Assembly (NCBI RefSeq): GCF_002899455.1
Contig: NZ_PPFB01000001.1
Span: 4,935,001 to 4,999,000, forward strand
Direction: 5' to 3'
Length of the DNA stretch: 64,000 bases
From: Streptomyces sp. DH-12
Lineage (GTDB): Bacteria; Actinomycetota; Actinomycetes; Streptomycetales; Streptomycetaceae
In this document: positions 1-7,597 of the stretch, in pieces
Layout of the letters: the number at the start of each line of letters is the position of its first letter
How positions within the stretch are numbered: the first letter of the stretch is position 1
Notes under the pieces: model-generated
Databases searched by the model: none
What the model saw: the letters and a program-made list of their open reading frames with translations, nothing else
Told to the model about the DNA's origin: nothing
Translations under genes and position numbers: made by a program

Positions 1-398
1 ACGGCGTCCGCCTGATGGGCTTCGGCCACCGGGTCTACAAGAACTTCGACCCGCGCGCCAAGATCATCAAGGCCGCCGCGCACGACGTGCTGTCCGCCCT
101 CGGCAAGTCCGACGAGCTGCTGGACATCGCGCTCAAGCTGGAGGAGCACGCGCTCTCCGACGACTACTTCGTCTCGCGCAGCCTCTACCCGAACGTGGAC
201 TTCTACACCGGCCTGATCTACCGGGCCATGGGCTTCCCGACCGAGATGTTCACGGTGCTGTTCGCCCTCGGCCGCCTGCCGGGCTGGATCGCCCAGTGGC
301 ACGAGATGATCAAGGAGCCGGGTTCCCGCATCGGCCGCCCGCGCCAGATCTACACGGGCGTCGTCGAGCGCGACTTCGTCCCCGTCGAGAAGCGCTGA
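1..398 (+). CDS. citA: citrate synthase, C-terminal part (5' end outside window)
   Basis: Condenses oxaloacetate and acetyl-CoA to citrate in the cytoplasm, the entry step of the TCA cycle. Only the last 130 or so residues are present; the reading frame is open from the window edge. The citrate synthase signature is visible (GFGHRVYKNFDPRAK, with the active-site His), followed by SLYPNVDFYTG, which carries the catalytic Asp, and a conserved C-terminus with an Arg-rich SRIGRPRQIYTG stretch. The family assignment is certain. The symbol follows S. coelicolor usage. A GC-rich inverted repeat lies about 50 bases beyond the stop. Confidence 0.95.
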   Translation, partial: GVRLMGFGHRVYKNFDPRAKIIKAAAHDVLSALGKSDELLDIALKLEEHALSDDYFVSRSLYPNVDFYTGLIYRAMGFPTEMFTVLFALGRLPGWIAQWHEMIKEPGSRIGRPRQIYTGVVERDFVPVEKR

Positions 399-446
399 CA
401 CCTGCCGGTGCGGGTGTCGTACGCCTGAGAGTGCGTCGCTGAAGGG

Positions 447-490
447 GCGCGGGCGGCCGCGGGCCGTCGTGTGGCCGGCCGCGCCCGCGC
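447..490 (+). terminator. imperfect GC-rich stem-loop after citA
   Basis: A nine-base arm (GCGCGGGCG) pairs perfectly with CGCCCGCGC, and further GGCC pairing is possible inside. It has no U tract, as is usual for Streptomyces terminators. It lies about 50 bases after the citrate synthase stop, so a terminator role is inferred. Confidence 0.45.
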
Positions 491-563
491 GGCGGAGCCG
501 CATGCCGGCACGGCCCCCGCGCCCCTTCGGGCACGTCGCACCACCGCGAAGCACGCAAAGAAG

Positions 564-614
564 AAGGCGCCCCGGCCGCCGGTCCCCCCACGGGCCGACG
601 AACCAGGGCGCCTT
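564..614. other. long stem-loop in the citA-copA intergenic region
   Basis: AAGGCGCCC and GGGCGCCTT form a nine-base perfect stem around a GC-rich loop that can fold further. It lies between two convergent genes and upstream of the candidate 6C RNA. It could be a back-up terminator for citrate synthase or part of the small-RNA leader. The role is not determined. Confidence 0.35.
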
Positions 615-799
615 CCCATGTCCCGGTGCGGATTCCCCCCACGGGATCCGGCCGGGCGCTTGTGAGGACAGCGCCTGAATCGCTGTGTGAGCACGACGGA
701 CCTGAACCCGTCGCACTCGTCGGTGTGCGGTCTGCCGGGACATCGCACGTCGGGAGGGCCGCTCAAAGCTTCCCTGGGCGCGTGCCCCGGCAACGCAAT

Positions 800-925
800 C
801 TCCGGAGAAGTCCCCCAAGACATCTCCAGATGCCGGGAAGCGCCCCCCAAGACGCTGCCCGACATCGCCAACTTAGACCTTCGAACCCCTTCGATGGTTA
901 CGTTCAGATCACTGTGATCTGCGTC
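800..925 (+). ncRNA. candidate 6C small RNA
   Basis: Two consecutive hairpins with C-rich loops are visible. The first pairs GGAGA with TCTCC and GTC with GAC around CCCCAA. The second pairs GATG/CATC, CGGG/CCCG and AGCG/CGCT around CCCCCCAAGA, with single mismatches between the helices. This is the defining architecture of the actinobacterial 6C RNA family (B11 in M. tuberculosis), in which the C loops pair with G-rich ribosome binding sites. A 7-bp palindrome shortly downstream may end the transcript. The ends given are approximate. The gene sits between two convergent 3' ends with no convincing ORF. Family membership is inferred from structure alone. Confidence 0.6.
905..921. terminator. 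perfect palindrome downstream of the 6C hairpins
   Basis: CAGATCA and TGATCTG form a perfect seven-base inverted repeat around CTG, followed by a T-rich stretch. It most likely ends the small RNA. An operator is the alternative, because the flanking 880-1010 stretch is unusually AT-rich for this DNA. Confidence 0.4.
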
Positions 926-1062
926 TCTTGCATATCTCCCCACAGTGCGCAGGAGCCCGCAAATCTCTCACGAGGCCCAAGCGTAAGGAGGATGCGCGAG
1001 GCTTGTGAAGAGCTTATGTGAGGGTCTTACCGGACTCCAGGGGGCCCGCCCAACTCGAGACC

Positions 1063-3327
1063 TCAATGAAACGACCGCAGCCGCAGACTGTTGGTCACCA
1101 CGAACACCGACGAGAACGCCATCGCGGCCCCGGCGATCATCGGGTTCAGCAGTCCCGCCGCGGCCAGCGGCAGCGCGGCCACGTTGTAGCCGAACGCCCA
1201 CACGAGGTTGCCCTTGATCGTGGAGAGGGTGCGCCGGGACAGCCGTATCGCGTCCGCCGCCACTCTCAGGTCGCCGCGGACCAGGGTCAGGTCGCCCGCC
1301 TCGATCGCCGCGTCCGTGCCGGTGCCCAGGGCGAGCCCCAGGTCGGCGACGGCCAGCGCGGCCGCGTCGTTGACGCCGTCACCGACCATGGCGACGCTGT
1401 GCCCCTCCTCCTGGAGCCGCCGCACCACGTCGGCCTTGTCCTCGGGCAGCACCTCGGCGATCACCCGGTCCTCGTCGATGCCGACGGTGCGCGCCACCGC
1501 CTCGGCCACCGCCCGGTTGTCGCCCGTGAGCAGCACCGGCGTGAGCCCCAGCGCCCGCAGTGCGCGGACCGCTTCGGCGCTGGTCTCCTTCACCGTGTCG
1601 GCGACGGCGAGAACACCGCGTGCCGCCCCGTCCCAGCCGGCCACCACCGCCGTGTGCCCGGCCCGCTCGGCCTCCTCCTTGGCCCGCGCCAGCTCCGGCG
1701 GCAGCTCCCCGAACACCTCGGACAGCCGCCCCACGGCCACCTCGCGGCCCTCCACGCGCCCGCGCACCCCCCGGCCCGGCACGTTCTCGAACCGCTCGGC
1801 CCGGGGCAGCGCGCCGACCCGCTCCTGCGCGCCGGCGGCGACCGCGCGGGCCACCGGGTGCTCGGAGGCGTGCTCCAGGGCGCCCGCGAGCCGCAGCAGC
1901 TCCCGTTCGTCGGTGCCCTCGGCGGCGTGCACCGCGCGCAGGGACATCCGGCCGGTGGTGACGGTCCCGGTCTTGTCCAGGACGACGGTGTCCACGCGCC
2001 GGGTGGACTCCAGCACCTCGGGGCCCTTGATGAGGATGCCGAGCTGGGCGCCCCGCCCGGTGCCGACCATCAGCGCGGTCGGCGTGGCCAGCCCGAGGGC
2101 GCACGGACAGGCGATGATCAGCACGGCGACGGCCGCGGTGAACGCGGCGACGGTGTCGCCGGTGTTGCCCAGCCACAGTCCGAAGGTGGCGGCCGCGATG
2201 AGCAGCACCACGGGCACGAACACCCCGGCGATCCGGTCGGCGAGGCGCTGCACCTGCGCCTTGCCGGTCTGCGCGTCCTCCACCAGCTTCGCCATCCGCG
2301 CGAGCTGCGTGTCCGAGCCGATCCGGGTGGCCTCGACGACGAGCCGGCCGGCCGCGTTGACGGTGGCGCCGGTGACGGTGTCGCCGACGGTCACGTCCAC
2401 CGGCACGGACTCGCCGGTCAGCATGGACGCGTCCACGGCGGAGGAACCCTCGACGACCGTGCCGTCCGTGGCGATCTTCTCGCCGGGGCGGACCACGAAC
2501 CGGTCGCCCACAACCAGCCGCTCGGCCGGGACCCGCGCCTCGCGGCCGTCCCGCAGCACGGTCACGTCCTTGGCGCCCAGCTCCATCAGCGCCCGCAGCG
2601 CGGCGCCCGCACGGCGCTTGGAGCGGTCCTCCAGATAGCGGCCGAGCAGGAGGAACGCGGTGACGCCGGCGGCGACCTCCAGATAGAGGGCGGAGGCCCC
2701 GTCGGTGCGGGACACGGTGAGTTCGAAGGGGTGCCGCATGCCCGGCGCGCCCGCGTCACCGAGGAACAGCGCCCACAGCGACCAGCCGAACGCGGCCAGC
2801 GTGCCCACCGACACCAGGGTGTCCATGGTGGCCGCGCCGTGCCGCAGGTTGGTCCAGGCGGCCCGGTGGAACGGCGCCGCGCCCCACACCACGACCGGCG
2901 CGGCGAGGGTCAGGGAGAGCCACTGCCAGTGGTCGAACTGCAGGGGCGGAACCATCGCCAGCAGCACCACCGGCAGGGAGAGCAGCGCGGAAACGATCAG
3001 CCGGGTGCGCAGGGCGGCCGTCCCGGGGTCGGCCTCGGAGGCCGTCTCCTGCTCGTCCTGCCGCTCGGGCGCCGGTTCCTCGGCGGTGTAACCGGTCTTC
3101 ACCACCGTGGTGATCAGGTCGGCGACCCCGACGCCCGGCGGATACGTGATCCGGGCCTTCTCGGTCGCGTAGTTCACCGTGGCGGTGACGCCCTCCATGC
3201 GGTTGAGCTTCTTCTCGACACGGGCCGCGCAGGAGGCGCAGGTCATTCCGCCGATGAGCAGTTCGACCTCGGAGAGGGCCGGCTGCCCGGCGGCGGTCGG
3301 CGCCTCGGGGGCGGTGGTGCTGGTCAT
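1063..3327 (-). CDS. copA: copper-exporting P1B-type ATPase
   Basis: Membrane ATPase that pumps Cu(I) out of the cytoplasm. The 754-residue protein has one N-terminal heavy-metal domain (GMTCASC, Cys30 and Cys33). Transmembrane helices follow, then the CPC ion-binding motif near residue 406, the phosphorylation motif DKTGT near 450 and the hinge GDGVND near 648, all in the order expected for CopA. The ATG is preceded by GGAG at good spacing. The copper chaperone gene lies just upstream in the same direction, and a CsoR-like palindrome precedes both, so copper-inducible co-expression is likely. The length is normal and no key residue is missing. Confidence 0.95.
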   Translation of the reverse strand: MTSTTAPEAPTAAGQPALSEVELLIGGMTCASCAARVEKKLNRMEGVTATVNYATEKARITYPPGVGVADLITTVVKTGYTAEEPAPERQDEQETASEADPGTAALRTRLIVSALLSLPVVLLAMVPPLQFDHWQWLSLTLAAPVVVWGAAPFHRAAWTNLRHGAATMDTLVSVGTLAAFGWSLWALFLGDAGAPGMRHPFELTVSRTDGASALYLEVAAGVTAFLLLGRYLEDRSKRRAGAALRALMELGAKDVTVLRDGREARVPAERLVVGDRFVVRPGEKIATDGTVVEGSSAVDASMLTGESVPVDVTVGDTVTGATVNAAGRLVVEATRIGSDTQLARMAKLVEDAQTGKAQVQRLADRIAGVFVPVVLLIAAATFGLWLGNTGDTVAAFTAAVAVLIIACPCALGLATPTALMVGTGRGAQLGILIKGPEVLESTRRVDTVVLDKTGTVTTGRMSLRAVHAAEGTDERELLRLAGALEHASEHPVARAVAAGAQERVGALPRAERFENVPGRGVRGRVEGREVAVGRLSEVFGELPPELARAKEEAERAGHTAVVAGWDGAARGVLAVADTVKETSAEAVRALRALGLTPVLLTGDNRAVAEAVARTVGIDEDRVIAEVLPEDKADVVRRLQEEGHSVAMVGDGVNDAAALAVADLGLALGTGTDAAIEAGDLTLVRGDLRVAADAIRLSRRTLSTIKGNLVWAFGYNVAALPLAAAGLLNPMIAGAAMAFSSVFVVTNSLRLRSFH

Positions 3328-3451
3328 GTCCGTGCTCCAGGGACGTCCGGGATGCGGGGCGGCGGCGGGCCGGGCCGGAGGGACCGGTCCTCCGGGTGGC
3401 CGGCACGGCCCGGTTCACGCCGCGTGGGGTGCCTCGGGGGACGGCCCCGGG

Positions 3452-3691
3452 TCAGACCGTGCCGGCCAGCTCGAAGCCGGCCTCGTCGACGGCGGCGCGC
3501 ACGGCGGCCTCGTCGAGCGGGGCCGCGGAGACCACGGTCACCTCGCCGGAGGAGGCGACGGCCGTCACCGAGCTGACGCCGGGGAGCTGCGAGATCTCGC
3601 CGGAGACGGCGCCCTCGCAGTGCCCGCAGCTCATCCCGGTCACCTTGTAGACGGTGGTGACGGAACCCTGGGTGTCGGTCTGGGACGTCAT
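3452..3691 (-). CDS. copZ: CopZ-like copper chaperone
   Basis: Small cytoplasmic heavy-metal-associated domain protein of 79 residues that should deliver Cu(I) to the ATPase encoded next. The metal-binding motif is GMSCGHCEGA, a CxxC loop with an added His. The chosen ATG (MTSQTDTQG) is preceded by GAGGAG at ideal spacing; an upstream in-frame Met would add 24 residues without a ribosome site. It is first in the copper operon, directly downstream of the candidate CsoR operator. Confidence 0.9.
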   Translation of the reverse strand: MTSQTDTQGSVTTVYKVTGMSCGHCEGAVSGEISQLPGVSSVTAVASSGEVTVVSAAPLDEAAVRAAVDEAGFELAGTV

Positions 3692-3766
3692 GTCGTTCTC
3701 CTCGTCGGGACGTGGGGGTGTGCAGGGGGTCGCCGGGGCCGCTGAGGACCCCGTCTCCCTCACACT

Positions 3767-3783
3767 ATACCCCTAGGGGGTAT
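3767..3783. promoter_or_regulatory. CsoR-type copper operator
   Basis: ATACCCC-TAG-GGGGTAT is a perfect seven-base inverted repeat in the promoter of the copper chaperone/ATPase pair. TACCC/GGGTA half-sites with a G tract are what copper-sensing CsoR repressors bind. No csoR gene is in this window, so the repressor must act from elsewhere. Confidence 0.75.
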
Positions 3784-3891
3784 CAATCCGGGACAGGGCG
3801 CACGGGAACGGAGCGGCCCGCGCGCCGGGGTGCGACGGCCCGGGGATAGCGTTCCGGCGACAGCGGCGATCACCGGAAGGCGGGACCTGGC

Positions 3892-4935
3892 ATGCGAGCG
3901 GTGGTGTTCGAGCGGTACGGGGAACCGGCCGAGGTGCGCGAGGTCGCGGACCCGGAACCGGCGGAGCACGGGGTGGTGGTCCGCGTGGAGGCCACCGGCC
4001 TGTGCCGCAGCGACTGGCACGCCTGGCGGGGCCACGACCCGGACATCGCCCTCCCGCACGTCCCCGGGCACGAACTCGCCGGAGTCGTCGAGGCGGCCGG
4101 CGCCCGGGTCACCCGCTGGCGCGCGGGGGACCGGGTCACCGTGCCGTTCGTCTGCGCCTGCGGCTCCTGCCCCGCCTGCGCGGCCGGCGACCAGCAGGTG
4201 TGCGAGCGCCAGACCCAGCCCGGCTTCACCCACTGGGGCTCCTTCGCCCAGTACGTGGCCCTCGACCACGCCGACGTGAACCTGGTCGCCGTGCCCGACG
4301 GCATGGCGTACGCCACGGCCGCCTCCCTCGGCTGCCGGTTCGCCACCGCCTACCGGGCCGTGGTGCAGCGGGGCCGGGTCGCGGCGGGGGAGTGGGTGGC
4401 GGTGCACGGCTGCGGGGGCGTCGGCCTGTCCGCGGTGATGATCGCGGCGGCGGCCGGCGCGCGGGTCGTCGCGGTCGACGTGTCACCGGGCGCCCTCGCT
4501 CTGGCCCGGCGGTTCGGCGCGGCGGAGTGCGTGGACGCCTCGGCGGCGACCGACACGGCCGGCGCGGTCCGCGAGCTGACCGGCGGCGGCGCCCACCTCT
4601 CCCTGGACGCCCTGGGCGCGCCCGCCACCTGCGCCGCCTCGGTGAACGGCCTGCGCAGGCGGGGCCGGCACGTGCAGGTGGGCCTGCTCCCCTCCGAGAC
4701 GGGCACGACCCCCGTGCCCATGGCCCGCGCCGTCGCGCTGGAGCTGGAGATCCACGGCAGCCACGGCATGGCCGCGCACGCCTACCCGCCGATGCTCGAT
4801 CTGGTGCGCGCCGGGGTGCTCCGCCCCGACCTGCTGGTCACCTCTGTGATCGGCCTGGACGCGGTCCCCGCGGCGCTCGCCGCGATGGACGACGCCCCGG
4901 GAGCCGGGGTCACCGTGATCGAGCCCTGGAGCTGA
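3892..4935 (+). CDS. zinc-dependent alcohol dehydrogenase
   Basis: Medium-chain dehydrogenase/reductase of 347 residues, cytoplasmic and NAD(P)-dependent; the substrate is not predictable. Catalytic zinc ligands are visible as Cys38, His60-Glu61 and Cys148. The structural zinc site is Cys90, Cys93, Cys96 and Cys104. The Rossmann fold has GCGGVG at 173-178. The gene is complete and divergent from the copper operon. It ends inside a long bidirectional inverted repeat that also ends the small HTH gene coming the other way. Confidence 0.9.
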   Translation: MRAVVFERYGEPAEVREVADPEPAEHGVVVRVEATGLCRSDWHAWRGHDPDIALPHVPGHELAGVVEAAGARVTRWRAGDRVTVPFVCACGSCPACAAGDQQVCERQTQPGFTHWGSFAQYVALDHADVNLVAVPDGMAYATAASLGCRFATAYRAVVQRGRVAAGEWVAVHGCGGVGLSAVMIAAAAGARVVAVDVSPGALALARRFGAAECVDASAATDTAGAVRELTGGGAHLSLDALGAPATCAASVNGLRRRGRHVQVGLLPSETGTTPVPMARAVALELEIHGSHGMAAHAYPPMLDLVRAGVLRPDLLVTSVIGLDAVPAALAAMDDAPGAGVTVIEPWS

Positions 4936-5005
4936 GCACGCGCACGGACGCCGTGCCCCCGCACGGTCGATGCGAGGGCACGGCGTCGTGCGTGCGCGTG
5001 CTCAG
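4932..5005. terminator. bidirectional terminator shared by two convergent genes
   Basis: CTGAGCACGCGCACG...CCGTGCC on the left pairs with GGCACGG...CGTGCGCGTGCTCAG on the right, giving a stem of well over 20 pairs with one small bulge. The arms contain the stop codons of both flanking convergent genes. Confidence 0.8.
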
Positions 5006-5193
5006 CCCCGGCGGTTCCGGTTGCCGGGGCGTGCGGCGGCCCAGCGGCGGACCGTGTCGGGGAGCCAGTAGGGCTTCCCGCTCTCCACCCGGTCCGGCGG
5101 CGGCAGCAGGCCGTGCTTGCGGTAGGAACGCACGGTGTCCGGTTGCACCTTGATGTGGGCCGCGATGTCCTTGTACGACCACAGCTCGGTCAT
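5002..5193 (-). CDS. small winged-HTH (MerR/excisionase-like) DNA-binding protein
   Basis: A 63-residue protein that is almost entirely one helix-turn-helix: WSYKDIAAHIKVQPDTVRSY, then the wing-like PYWLPDTVRRWAAAR typical of AlpA/MerR-type domains. GGGAGGTG precedes the ATG at ideal spacing, so it is probably expressed. No integrase, plasmid or phage gene is nearby, so a stand-alone chromosomal regulator is more likely than an excisionase. Direct repeats TGTGACA-N3-GTGACG lie about 150 bases upstream and could be its own or another regulator's sites. The target is unknown. Confidence 0.75.
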   Translation of the reverse strand: MTELWSYKDIAAHIKVQPDTVRSYRKHGLLPPPDRVESGKPYWLPDTVRRWAAARPGNRNRRG

Positions 5194-5348
5194 GTGTGCA
5201 CCTCCCCGCGCGCGCCACGGCGGCGGCCGGGGCGGCCGTCAGGGGGAGCCGGGCGTGCGCTGGCGATCGACAAGCGTGGTGCGGGAGGACGAGCCGGTCC
5301 GCTCACCGGGAGGGCGCGTGCGCGGGTGTGACGGAAGGGCCGCCCGCG

Positions 5349-5393
5349 TGTGACATCCGTGACGCGACCGGTGCATTTGTGACAGGAGTGACG
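5349..5393. repeat. paired direct repeats TGTGACA-N3-GTGACG
   Basis: Two copies of the 16-base pattern TGTGACA-N3-GTGACG start 29 bases apart, with a further TGTGAC at 5327. Regular spacing in a divergent promoter region suggests a multimeric regulator binding site. The regulator is unknown. Confidence 0.5.
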
Positions 5394-5513
5394 CACAGGC
5401 GCACTCCGGCACACCGGCGGGGCGCATTGACGTCCGCGGCGTCCTTCCCCACCGGTCCGGCCGCTTTTCCGGTGGTGGCGGTGACATTCTCGTCCGAATG
5501 TCCGGACAAAACA

Positions 5514-5543
5514 TTGACAGGGCTTCGCGCGCGGGGCTAGAAC
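5514..5543 (+). promoter_or_regulatory. sigma-HrdB-like promoter facing mmsA
   Basis: TTGACA and TAGAAC are separated by 18 bases, a close match to the principal sigma-factor consensus. Transcription would start near 5550 and give a long leader before mmsA. Confidence 0.5.
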
Positions 5544-5961
5544 TCGGGAGAGCCCTCGGACCCCGCAGGGCGGACGAGACGTGCGAAGGGAGCGTCATGG
5601 CGAGCCTCCACCGCCGCCGGGCGCTTTCCGGCCGTCGGGGCGCCCATGGCGTCGCCCCGTCACAGATCGCCTCCGGCGCGGGAGGCCGCCTCGCTTTGGC
5701 AGGAGCGAGGTGCGAGCGACGACTCCCCGCCCGCCGCGGCCCCGCGCCGGAGGTTCCGTCCCGGACGCCCGCCCCCAGGACCCATGTGTCCACTCGGGGG
5801 CCCGAACGGCCGACACAGTGTCGGGCCCGCCCGGCGCCCCGTCACTGGTGGGATGGGGCCGTGGCCGTCGCCGCGGCGCGCCCGCCCGCGGCACCGCCCC
5901 ATGAGCTGTACGAACGGCACGTCTCCACCCGACGCCGCCCTCTGCGAAGGAGTTCTCGGTC

Positions 5962-7464
<1,503 letters not shown>

Positions 7465-7480
7465 GCCCGCTCAGGGGGCG

Positions 7481-7516
7481 TGTGGCCGTGTACCGCGGAC
7501 GCGGTACACGGCCACA
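7481..7516 (+). terminator. perfect stem-loop terminator of mmsA
   Basis: TGTGGCCGTGTACCGC and its exact complement form a 16-bp stem with a GGAC tetraloop, 16 bases after the mmsA stop. Confidence 0.85.
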
Positions 7517-7597
7517 CCCGCGTACACCCCCGGGAGGTCACACGGTTCGGTCCGCGGTCGACACCGGACCGACAGGCGGACCCCGTACGGTTGACGC

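Larger units (their letters stand above)
5194..5961. other. regulatory intergenic region upstream of mmsA and the HTH gene
   Basis: No convincing gene is seen in this long stretch between two divergent genes. It holds the TGTGACA-N3-GTGACG direct repeats, a TGTCCGGACA palindrome at 5499-5508 and a good vegetative-type promoter facing mmsA. From that promoter the mmsA leader would be about 400 bases. An Arg/Ala/Pro-rich ORF in the leader looks like a GC artefact. Confidence 0.5.

Noticed and set aside
687..917. 76-residue ORF across the 6C candidate
   Set aside because: It has no ribosome site or conserved features, and the conserved RNA hairpins explain the sequence better.
1005..1217. Small ORF with an AAGGAGG upstream near the 3' end of copA
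   Set aside because: The ribosome site is too far from the GTG and too close to an ATG that gives only nine codons. The frame runs antisense into copA and has no protein-like features. It may be a scar of a lost gene.
1018..3576. 852-codon plus-strand ORF opposite copA
   Set aside because: A shadow of high G+C codon bias; its translation is Arg/Gly/His-rich low complexity, while the minus strand encodes an intact P-type ATPase.
5002..5193. Phage or plasmid excisionase
   Set aside because: No integrase, attachment site or other mobile gene is nearby, and the gene shares a terminator with a normal metabolic gene.
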